Below, one piece after another: positions 43,751-51,410 of a stretch of DNA of 64,000 nucleotides; the first letter of the stretch is position 1; every line of letters starts with the position of its first letter. The stretch spans positions 62,001-126,000 of the forward strand of contig JANQJU010000100.1 in NCBI GenBank assembly GCA_028281495.1. The letters run 5' to 3'. Made by a program: the position numbers and the translations under genes. Source of the stretch: SAR324 cluster bacterium (GTDB lineage Bacteria > SAR324 > NAC60-12). Under the pieces are notes generated by a model that was not told the DNA's origin, searched no databases, and saw only the letters and a list, made by a program, of their open reading frames with translations.

Positions 43751-46700
43751 ATGAAAACCCAAATCTCGCGTTTGCTTCAGGAACAAAAGAAACGGTATTC
43801 CGCTGTGTACCAACAACAAGGGCGCATGCTGACCGATGCTGATTGGAATACCCTCTCCAACCTCATCCAGAAACGCTTGGAATCTGCTTTGGAAGATGTG
43901 ATCGGCAGCGGTATTCCTCGGCAGCAAACTCGCAAAAGCGCCGATTCGGCACTGGATGTGGATTGGGTCGAGGGGGCATTGAAAATCAAACCCGGTAAAG
44001 TGTATGTGGAAGGCGTCCCCGGTGAGATCCCTAATATGGATAATGAAGAGGGAGTATGGTTGAGTTACAACGAACAACCTGATTTTTCCGATGCACCGAA
44101 TTTTCCTTCCGAGGGCACGCAGCACGTGTATCTCGATGTATGGCATCGTACCGTCACTTCTCTGGAAGACAACGACCTAATGGATGCGGCTTTGCATGGA
44201 GCCGACACCACCACTCGTGCAAAAACGATGGTGCAGGTGAAATTTGGAGACAATGAAGAAGAGATCCGGTGCCTTCCCAAAACCGGCAGTGCCAAAGTAG
44301 CGATTCAACTAGCCGCTGGTACCGCAGCGGAAGACCCGTGTGATCCGTGTGCTGCACAAGTGGATGTGGAAGAACGCGTCGGCAATTACCTGTTCCGATT
44401 GGAAGTTCACAATGTCACCACGTTTACTCATGGTGACGGCAGCCTGCTCAAACGAATTCAATGGAAATGGTCACGCGAAAACGGAGCTGAACAATACCTG
44501 CAAGGGGATGCTCAGCCTCTAGGGTTCACAGAAGGTAACTGGATTTATGAGTTCTTCAACGCGGAAACAGAAACCAACCTGGGGCTGCATTTGGCCCCTA
44601 GTTTCAATCCAAAACGCGGACGATTCAGTGATGAGATAGAATCCCCACCGGGCATGGATTACTTGGGAATCCGTCGATGGGATGGTGTGTTCACCCTTCA
44701 GCAGACTCCCGATGGTGGAGCGGGCACCGGCTGGGAAATCTATACCGAGGACCTCGCCACCTATAACCAGGACATGGGAGTGCCTTTGACAGTAGGCAAC
44801 GAAGCCGCACTCAATAATCACGGGTCCGTCTACATTGAAGACAATACGGTCCGCGTCGCTCTCGATACGGTCCAATTGTGGCTCCTTCTTGACGACGATC
44901 CCGATTTCGTTCCAGGCGATTTTTGGACTGCTCCCGTGCGCGAACGCGAGAATGAACAAGGCGATTTTGTATTAGGCACCCGCGATATCCCCGAACCAGA
45001 TCCCGATGCCGATCCCGATGCGGAACCCCCACCTCTGCCATTGCCAGAAGGAGAATGCCCCCAAGGAATCGAGCATCATTATGTACGGCTGTATCAGATT
45101 ACCGATGTGGATGGCACGCGAGGGCGGCTGGAATATGAGGATTCTCCCTACAAATTGGAAGCCTTTCCCCCCTTGAGTGATATTTGGGCCTCCGATGTTA
45201 AATTCACAAATTGTGAGAACGACAGCACGATTTTTCAAACCAACCCAACTCCTCCGGGTGAGGAAGAAGACGAAGATGTAGAACCCACTTTTGCCACGAA
45301 CGTACAAGAAGCCTTGAGTGCACTGTGTAATCTCATGGCAGAAAATGTGGGTTTTGAGGCTTGCGAAAACAAGTCGATCTTCCAAACGAATGTGGGTGAA
45401 GGGGGGGACCCCGAGTATGCAGACAACGTGCAAGATGCCTTGCATGCCTTGTGTGCGCTCCAGGCGGTGAATGTGGAGTTTGACCCCTGCACCAACAAAT
45501 CAATTTTTCAGACGAATGTGGGTGAATTGGGAGATCCCGAGTATGCGCAGGACGTGCAAGCGGCCTTACACGCCTTGTGTGCACTTCAGGCGATGAATGT
45601 GGAGTTTGACCCCTGTACGAACAAGTCGATCTTTCAAACGAATGTGGGTTCAGGAGGAGATCCCGAATATGCGCAGGACGTGCAAGCGGCCTTACACGCC
45701 TTGTGTGCACTTCAGGCGGTGAACGTGGAATTTGACCCCTGCACAGACAAACCGATCTATCAAACGGGCGTGAACGCAGATGGTGAACCCGAATTTGCTC
45801 AGGACGTGCAGGCGGCCTTGCAAGCCTTGTGTGATCTGGATGCAGGCAAGATTCCATTCACGTCGGGGTGTCCTGAATTGCAACCCTACCTTGATGGCAC
45901 TGTAAGAAAGAGTGTGGATGCCTTGCTCAGTCAGTTCACCCAGTGGCCCACAACTCCAGATGGCAGCCCCCTCTCGGTGCAACACGCCTTGCAAATGTTG
46001 TTTTGTATACTCAACGCCAAGCACATTCCCGTCAATCGGGATGGTCTGTGTGAATACCTTCAGAATTATGAAAACGGGGACGAGCGTGTGGAGTCCGTGC
46101 AGGATGCCCTCAATGCCTTGTGTGAGCGTGAACCGACGGTGACCGGTGGTGGTGGTTGTGCCAAAACCGTGGGACTGGGGGGAGATTTCGAAAACTTGGA
46201 ACAAGCCCTGCTCGATATTCCGAGTGGTGACCCTGTATGGCTGTGTTTGATGCCAGGCGAGAATATCATTACTCAAAATTTTGATGAGAAATCCTGGCCT
46301 TCGGTCAAAATTACAGGATCCGGTGTTCCGACGAGCATTGTACGGATCTATGCTCCCAATTTCACGTTGCAGTCAGAAGAAATCATCCTACAGGATATTT
46401 CGTTCCAATTGATCGATCCTACTTCCACAATCGTGTTGAAAGGGATTTCTGTAAAATCAGATCGGTGTTCCTATCTTCGTGAAACAACCATTGATACGTC
46501 TCCCTCGCTTGTGATCATTGAAAATTTTACGGATTTTTCCACCGTGCTGGATTGGGAAAACAACATGATGAAAGCATTTTGGGAATTACCGCGAGATCCA
46601 GAAGCCTTCACCACCGAGGACACCAGGATTCTAGACGAATTTAAGAATATCAAAGTGGGACGGTCGACCCTGAATCGCCTGTTCCGTGATTGGTGGGCAA

Positions 46701-47587
46701 CCGACCGTTCTATCGATCCAGATCGCTATAAGAGCATTAAAAGAATAATCATTCAGACCATCAAGGGAATTCCCAAGGCGGAACGCGATGCGATTGTGAC
46801 AGCAACCGGAATTTCCGCTTTGGCCAGTTTTGGCAATCGTTCCATTCGAAGTCGACGCACCTCACTGAGCCGAAGACGTTTGCTTGCCAATTCACCTCGG
46901 TTCGCGTCTTCCCTCTTTTCCAATCCGTCGTTGACGATTGAAGGGCCGCGGAAGACCGGACGGGTGGCAGATCTGGCGCTCCTATTTCCAGAACCTTCCA
47001 TCCCGGAAGATCTGCTCAATGATACTTTGGATGCCCTCTACGACGACAGCATTCCGGTGGAGTACAAAACATGCCTTGCCCTCGCAAGCAACGAGGTGGG
47101 GGGATGGATTCGGTGCAATAACTTTCGAGGGAATCTGGAACTATATCGGGGACGCGAAGCTCCGCCGAATTCCACCAAGATACCAAGAGATGTGTACGAA
47201 CGATCCGGCTATGAACTCAGCGGAAGTGGACCACGCGAAGTGGGAGGAGGGGAAGATCTCACTTTGGCTCACAATCGCTTGTACAAAGTGGTTTCTTACA
47301 CGGAGCCATTGACCAACGACGAACTGCAAGTTGCAGAAGCGTTTGCCGCCCATGCCAATTTCACTATCACCGGAAACACCTTTTATGGTGCTAAAAGCTC
47401 GGTGATGGCCGCAACGTTGACGCTTAGTGACAATCATTTCCGGTTTCCCATTACTGGCGATTTCTTGTTATTTGGTGTGGCCGAACGAGGGCTTCTCACT
47501 GGCAATGATTCGGACAGCTACCAACAGGCACTCAAAATGTGGTCAACGTTTAAGGAATTCGTCGCGAATATTTTGAGTGTGCAGTAA
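43751..47587 (+). CDS. DUF6519-type tail-fibre-like protein with 42-residue repeats
   Basis: This 1278-residue protein begins with the DUF6519 pattern (KRYSAVYQQQGRMLTDADWNTL, EGALKIKPGKVYVEG, HVYLDVWHRTVTSLEDN). DUF6519 proteins lie at the distal end of eCIS operons. Residues ~485-702 are five tandem repeats, the middle ones 42 residues with motif CTNKSIFQTNVG-x2-GDPEYAQDVQAALHALCALQA. Degenerate copies continue to ~790. The C-terminal ~450 residues have beta-strand-rich and helical parts. It likely forms the tail fibre or surface-binding appendage. Only the N-terminal domain is recognised; the rest is unknown. Confidence 0.82.
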   Translation: MKTQISRLLQEQKKRYSAVYQQQGRMLTDADWNTLSNLIQKRLESALEDVIGSGIPRQQTRKSADSALDVDWVEGALKIKPGKVYVEGVPGEIPNMDNEEGVWLSYNEQPDFSDAPNFPSEGTQHVYLDVWHRTVTSLEDNDLMDAALHGADTTTRAKTMVQVKFGDNEEEIRCLPKTGSAKVAIQLAAGTAAEDPCDPCAAQVDVEERVGNYLFRLEVHNVTTFTHGDGSLLKRIQWKWSRENGAEQYLQGDAQPLGFTEGNWIYEFFNAETETNLGLHLAPSFNPKRGRFSDEIESPPGMDYLGIRRWDGVFTLQQTPDGGAGTGWEIYTEDLATYNQDMGVPLTVGNEAALNNHGSVYIEDNTVRVALDTVQLWLLLDDDPDFVPGDFWTAPVRERENEQGDFVLGTRDIPEPDPDADPDAEPPPLPLPEGECPQGIEHHYVRLYQITDVDGTRGRLEYEDSPYKLEAFPPLSDIWASDVKFTNCENDSTIFQTNPTPPGEEEDEDVEPTFATNVQEALSALCNLMAENVGFEACENKSIFQTNVGEGGDPEYADNVQDALHALCALQAVNVEFDPCTNKSIFQTNVGELGDPEYAQDVQAALHALCALQAMNVEFDPCTNKSIFQTNVGSGGDPEYAQDVQAALHALCALQAVNVEFDPCTDKPIYQTGVNADGEPEFAQDVQAALQALCDLDAGKIPFTSGCPELQPYLDGTVRKSVDALLSQFTQWPTTPDGSPLSVQHALQMLFCILNAKHIPVNRDGLCEYLQNYENGDERVESVQDALNALCEREPTVTGGGGCAKTVGLGGDFENLEQALLDIPSGDPVWLCLMPGENIITQNFDEKSWPSVKITGSGVPTSIVRIYAPNFTLQSEEIILQDISFQLIDPTSTIVLKGISVKSDRCSYLRETTIDTSPSLVIIENFTDFSTVLDWENNMMKAFWELPRDPEAFTTEDTRILDEFKNIKVGRSTLNRLFRDWWATDRSIDPDRYKSIKRIIIQTIKGIPKAERDAIVTATGISALASFGNRSIRSRRTSLSRRRLLANSPRFASSLFSNPSLTIEGPRKTGRVADLALLFPEPSIPEDLLNDTLDALYDDSIPVEYKTCLALASNEVGGWIRCNNFRGNLELYRGREAPPNSTKIPRDVYERSGYELSGSGPREVGGGEDLTLAHNRLYKVVSYTEPLTNDELQVAEAFAAHANFTITGNTFYGAKSSVMAATLTLSDNHFRFPITGDFLLFGVAERGLLTGNDSDSYQQALKMWSTFKEFVANILSVQ
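45203..45856 (+). repeat. 126-bp tandem repeat array inside the fibre-like gene
   Basis: Units start at 45203 (150 bp variant), 45353, 45479, 45605 and 45731. The last four are exactly 126 bases apart, and the third and fourth are almost identical in DNA, which points to recent duplication. Each unit encodes two Cys residues and an amphipathic VQAALHALCALQA helix. Divergent relatives occur after 45857, for example VQHALQMLFCIL and VQDALNALCE. Confidence 0.92.
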
Positions 47588-47611
47588 ATGAATTTTCCCT
47601 GAGAGAGGCCG

Positions 47612-50600
47612 ATGCACACCCACGATACTGCAAAAAAAGCAGCTCCCACGCCTGCACGGAAACCGGCCTCCGCTGCGATAAAAATTGCAGGTCCCACTCA
47701 GCACACGGCAGAAATCCAACAAATCTTGCAATCACCGGCTCTGCAACCCAAATTGCAGGTCGGTGAAGCCGATGACGCCTATGAACGGGAAGCGGATCAA
47801 GTGGCTTCCAACATCATGGGGGTGCCCATTCCCATACAGCCTTCAGTGAATGCTTTCCCAATAGCAATGCCATCGGCCACGCCGTCAACCACAGAGGCAG
47901 CTCCCGCTCATTCCTCAGGTTTTGCACCAACCACTCATCATACCGCAAGTGCCGCACAAGGGAGTAGCGCAACCCATTCGATCAGTGCATCCGGCTCGAC
48001 CAGTTCCTCCGGCTCGACCAGTTCCTCCGGCTCGACCAGTTCCTCCGGTTCGAAGAACTCGTCGAAAACGAAGGCGATGACCGAGAGTTCAGAAATGGGA
48101 TCACAAGATACAGAATCCCCCGTTTTGGAAGATCTTTCGGGAATTCCTGATATCTTCCAGCGCATTGAAGCGATGTCGGCAATTCCTTATCCACAACCAC
48201 CACCTGCTTCGCCTCTACCCGGGCTTCCTCCTTCTTCCGCTCGATTGACGACTGGCGGCAATACGATCTCATCGATCTTACGCAACTATTACGAACCTAA
48301 GTTTGGGTACGATTTGAGCCACGTGCGCATCCATACCGGACCGGCTGCGGCCCAAGAAACCGATGCCGTGAATGCCCATGCCTTCACCTACCGCAATCAT
48401 ATTTGGTTGGGAGATGGGATTCAGACGGAGCCTTCCTTTGTGATGGCCCACGAATTGACTCATGTGATCCAACAGACGCAACCTCAACTTCATTCTCAAT
48501 CTCAATCTCATTCCCATTTCGATTCTCATTCCAATTCTCAATCTCATTCCGATTCTCGTTCCCATTCCCATTTCGGTTCTCAACCTCAACCTCGTTTCAT
48601 ATCCACTCCAACTGAAGACGTGGTGCAACGCACCCCTTATTTCTGGGTGGCTATGGATGAAAGGACACCCGGAGCACACGCCAATACGCATAAAGTCAGA
48701 AAAGGAGAGGACGTGCATGAAGGGATTCAAGAGGCTTTCAAAAACGCAGGAAAGGCGGTGTTTCTGAGAGACGGTGTGGATGTGAGAGGCAAAATGATTT
48801 TAGAAGCCGATGTGCCGGGTGGAGAGCGGGACGGCCATGGACCGGGTAAGTTTGGGATGGCAGACGTTTACACGTCTTCCGTGGACTCTATATTCGGTTT
48901 CTATTTCGCCGAAGATGCAGGGCATGTGATTCCAAAGCGGTTTAACGGAGTGACTGCAACGCCTCGTGCGGTCTATCGACCTTATCTCGGTAATGAAATG
49001 TCCATTTGTTCGATTCCGTGGCAACAGGATATTGGACTCGCCGAAATGAAACCCGCGACGGTAAAAAAATTAGATGAGGGCAAACGGCAACTGACGAATT
49101 ACAAGGCTGGCATCAAATACACCGTCGATGAGATCAATAAATGGATCAGCGGAGGGCGGGAAGCCCATCTCGGACCCGATGCCCCCGAACCAGATTGTGG
49201 GGATGCTGCGGCAGCACCGCAAGGGACTTCCCAAACAATGACAGCAAACACCGCCCCAATTGAAAACCTCGACCTGCCGAGTTCGCCAATCAATGAAAAC
49301 GTGAATTTGGCTTTGGCTGAAATAGGGAGTCGGGGACAGGCCAAAAAAGTGTTTTATCCCACTGAATTTCGGCACCTCAAAACCATCCGTGGCGATCTGC
49401 ATTTAGGCCAGCACAAAACGGAAAAAGGGTTGTGGGGGTATTATTTCAAACCGAAAAACTTGGCCGAAAATCTGGAGAAGCTGAAAAAACGAAGATCCGG
49501 AATCGAAAAGGAGGCGAAAGATATCCAAGACTTGATCGATACCTTGGTGGAACCTCCAAGGCCACGGACGTACCGGAAAACCCGCCCTCTGGTACAGCGC
49601 AGTAAGCGCCGGAAAACAAAAAAATTAAAAGATCCGTTCCGTTTGTCCACTTGGGAACGAAAACAGGAAGCCATCGCCACTCGTTTTGCACCCAAGGATA
49701 AGGGAGGAAAGAAGAAGTTGGATCCCAAGCGAGGAAAAAGTCGCGACCTGTTGGAGACCGCACAATTTTTGGAAATGGCCTACGAAAGCCAAAGAACGTT
49801 GCAAGGGACCCAACTCCGAGAAAAAGGACGCGACGCCACCATTGACCTGCCAGACAAGTCTCAATTTGATTTCACCATCAAGCGCAATACCAAAGGAAAG
49901 AAAGGTCAAAAAAAGCCACCCATCCGACGCAATATGGCGGAAGTGAGTGATTGGATTGAACTGTGGAGCAATCCGAAAATCAGACCCCTTGGCAAGTTTC
50001 GAAAAAAATTTGGTGACAAGTTTGTTTTAGCGTCTCAAAAATTTGCGGACATGCGGGCGAAGCTCCAAGCCAGAATGGAGAAGATGGATAAGGAACACAA
50101 AGGGCGGGCGCATACCTTTGGAAAATTGGCTGTGAAAGCGTTCCTCAAAGTGTCTGTGCTGATCGGAACCTTGGTGTTTGAAGAAACGGTGAACCTGCTT
50201 GTCGAATCTTTGGAAAAAGGACTGGAGGCAAAGCTGGAAACCGAGTTTCCCAAGTTTGCAGAAAAGTTTCATGAACTTCAGGAGAATGAAGACCTCAATC
50301 CTTTGCTCGAACTGGAAACCAAGTTGGATGAAATGGAAGAGAAGTTGCAGAAGCTTCCGGATAAAATCACTGAAAATTTTGGCGACAAGTTGGAAACTCT
50401 CAAGTCCTTGGCAGAAACAGCGGAAGACGTGTCCATTTTTCTCGAAATTGCCGCTGCTGTCGCGTGTGTGAGCTCCGGAGGGGTGGGATGCCTCGCTAAA
50501 CAAGCATTCATCGAAATTTTAAACGAACTCTTGGAAACCTGCACGGTGAAGGAAGCCATTGCCGGAATGGTGTTGAAACGAAATTTCTTCCACAAATTGC

Positions 50601-51403
50601 CCCGAACCTTGGCCATCGAAGCAGCAGACTTGGTCGAAAGCATGCTTCCCAACACGATGGTCGGAATCTTTGACCGTTCAGTCTTTGAGAATGCAACCAA
50701 AAAAATGACAGCCGACGGCGTCTGCGATTTGAGTTTTTCGGCTGCGGATCTGGCGCTGTCGGATATGCAAGACGTGCTGGGCGACCAATCCTTCCAGGCA
50801 CTCATGGAATTGATGCGACGCTACGGGGTGGGCGATCCCGCGGATCTCACTCCCGATTTGATCCAGAAATGGACCCAACAATTCAAGGACAGTGGACTGA
50901 CTCCAGAAATGTTAAAAGATTTCATGAAACGGCATCCTCCCGAGTCCATCCCTCCGAACCAGACGGCTACGACCGACCTCGCCGGACTGCTGGATCTGGT
51001 TCAAAAGGACTTCCGGAAGAAAAATAAAGAAGCGCTCGATAAGGATATCAAAAGCGGGGATATAGCCAAATTGATCAAGAGAGAAAAATTGGAAATTGGT
51101 TCGGCTTTAGTCAGGTTCACGAAGAAAGACATCGAACAAGGGACTGCAACCAGCCGACGATTCTACCTTAGAAAGAGTGAAACCGATTTCTTAGCAGGCT
51201 TTATCGATGCAACGATTCTTGATGATCAGTGTAGGGATGATAAGTTGTTCGTGAAGTTTACAGTCAACCGCCTCGAACTTTACGATCAAACTGCTAAAGC
51301 GGTCACGATTCGTGAAGGCTTGATCGGTTCCACGTTAAACATGGTATCCGATGACAGCTTGAGAGACGAAGTGTGTGGCAAGCCCACCACTCCCACCCCC
51401 TAG
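47612..51403 (+). CDS. Giant DUF4157 protein, candidate eCIS effector
   Basis: This 1263-residue protein has an AGAGG site. Residues ~30-75 hold the AYEREADQVASNIMG signal-like region; ~215-290 the DUF4157 core with FGYDLSHVRIHTGPA and MAHELTHVIQQ (HExxH from His280). Ser/Gly repeats (~127-150) and a His/Ser/Gln tract (~290-330) flank it. Residues ~340-500 contain FGMADVYTS (Asp418) and GLAEMKPAT (Glu478, Lys480), which resembles a PD-(D/E)xK nuclease core. The C-terminal half is Lys-rich helical, with hydrophobic helices near 843-860 and 940-963. It ends the eCIS operon, so it is the prime cargo candidate. Confidence 0.82.
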   Translation: MHTHDTAKKAAPTPARKPASAAIKIAGPTQHTAEIQQILQSPALQPKLQVGEADDAYEREADQVASNIMGVPIPIQPSVNAFPIAMPSATPSTTEAAPAHSSGFAPTTHHTASAAQGSSATHSISASGSTSSSGSTSSSGSTSSSGSKNSSKTKAMTESSEMGSQDTESPVLEDLSGIPDIFQRIEAMSAIPYPQPPPASPLPGLPPSSARLTTGGNTISSILRNYYEPKFGYDLSHVRIHTGPAAAQETDAVNAHAFTYRNHIWLGDGIQTEPSFVMAHELTHVIQQTQPQLHSQSQSHSHFDSHSNSQSHSDSRSHSHFGSQPQPRFISTPTEDVVQRTPYFWVAMDERTPGAHANTHKVRKGEDVHEGIQEAFKNAGKAVFLRDGVDVRGKMILEADVPGGERDGHGPGKFGMADVYTSSVDSIFGFYFAEDAGHVIPKRFNGVTATPRAVYRPYLGNEMSICSIPWQQDIGLAEMKPATVKKLDEGKRQLTNYKAGIKYTVDEINKWISGGREAHLGPDAPEPDCGDAAAAPQGTSQTMTANTAPIENLDLPSSPINENVNLALAEIGSRGQAKKVFYPTEFRHLKTIRGDLHLGQHKTEKGLWGYYFKPKNLAENLEKLKKRRSGIEKEAKDIQDLIDTLVEPPRPRTYRKTRPLVQRSKRRKTKKLKDPFRLSTWERKQEAIATRFAPKDKGGKKKLDPKRGKSRDLLETAQFLEMAYESQRTLQGTQLREKGRDATIDLPDKSQFDFTIKRNTKGKKGQKKPPIRRNMAEVSDWIELWSNPKIRPLGKFRKKFGDKFVLASQKFADMRAKLQARMEKMDKEHKGRAHTFGKLAVKAFLKVSVLIGTLVFEETVNLLVESLEKGLEAKLETEFPKFAEKFHELQENEDLNPLLELETKLDEMEEKLQKLPDKITENFGDKLETLKSLAETAEDVSIFLEIAAAVACVSSGGVGCLAKQAFIEILNELLETCTVKEAIAGMVLKRNFFHKLPRTLAIEAADLVESMLPNTMVGIFDRSVFENATKKMTADGVCDLSFSAADLALSDMQDVLGDQSFQALMELMRRYGVGDPADLTPDLIQKWTQQFKDSGLTPEMLKDFMKRHPPESIPPNQTATTDLAGLLDLVQKDFRKKNKEALDKDIKSGDIAKLIKREKLEIGSALVRFTKKDIEQGTATSRRFYLRKSETDFLAGFIDATILDDQCRDDKLFVKFTVNRLELYDQTAKAVTIREGLIGSTLNMVSDDSLRDEVCGKPTTPTP
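47990..48061 (+). repeat. 18-bp tandem repeats in the effector linker
   Basis: TCCGGCTCGACCAGTTCC is repeated three times exactly from 47990, with a fourth changed copy to 48061. It encodes a Ser/Gly/Thr linker (SGSTSS units) between the N-terminal segment and the DUF4157 core. Copy number could vary easily. Confidence 0.9.
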
Positions 51404-51410
51404 TTATCAA

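Noticed and set aside
45203..45856. CRISPR-like array
   Set aside because: The repeats are 126 bp, in frame, directly adjacent and without spacers.
45333..45857. 174-residue minus-strand frame of Arg/His repeats
   Set aside because: It is only the antisense reading of the 126-bp repeats of the fibre-like gene.
24600..47587. Contractile-tailed prophage or T6SS
   Set aside because: There are no capsid, terminase, lysis or integrase genes and no TssJLM membrane complex; Pvc16-like, DUF4157 and DUF6519 genes point to an eCIS.
48278..48730. 150-residue minus-strand frame rich in Arg/Met/Gly
   Set aside because: It is the antisense of the His/Ser tract of the DUF4157 effector gene and has low complexity for that reason.
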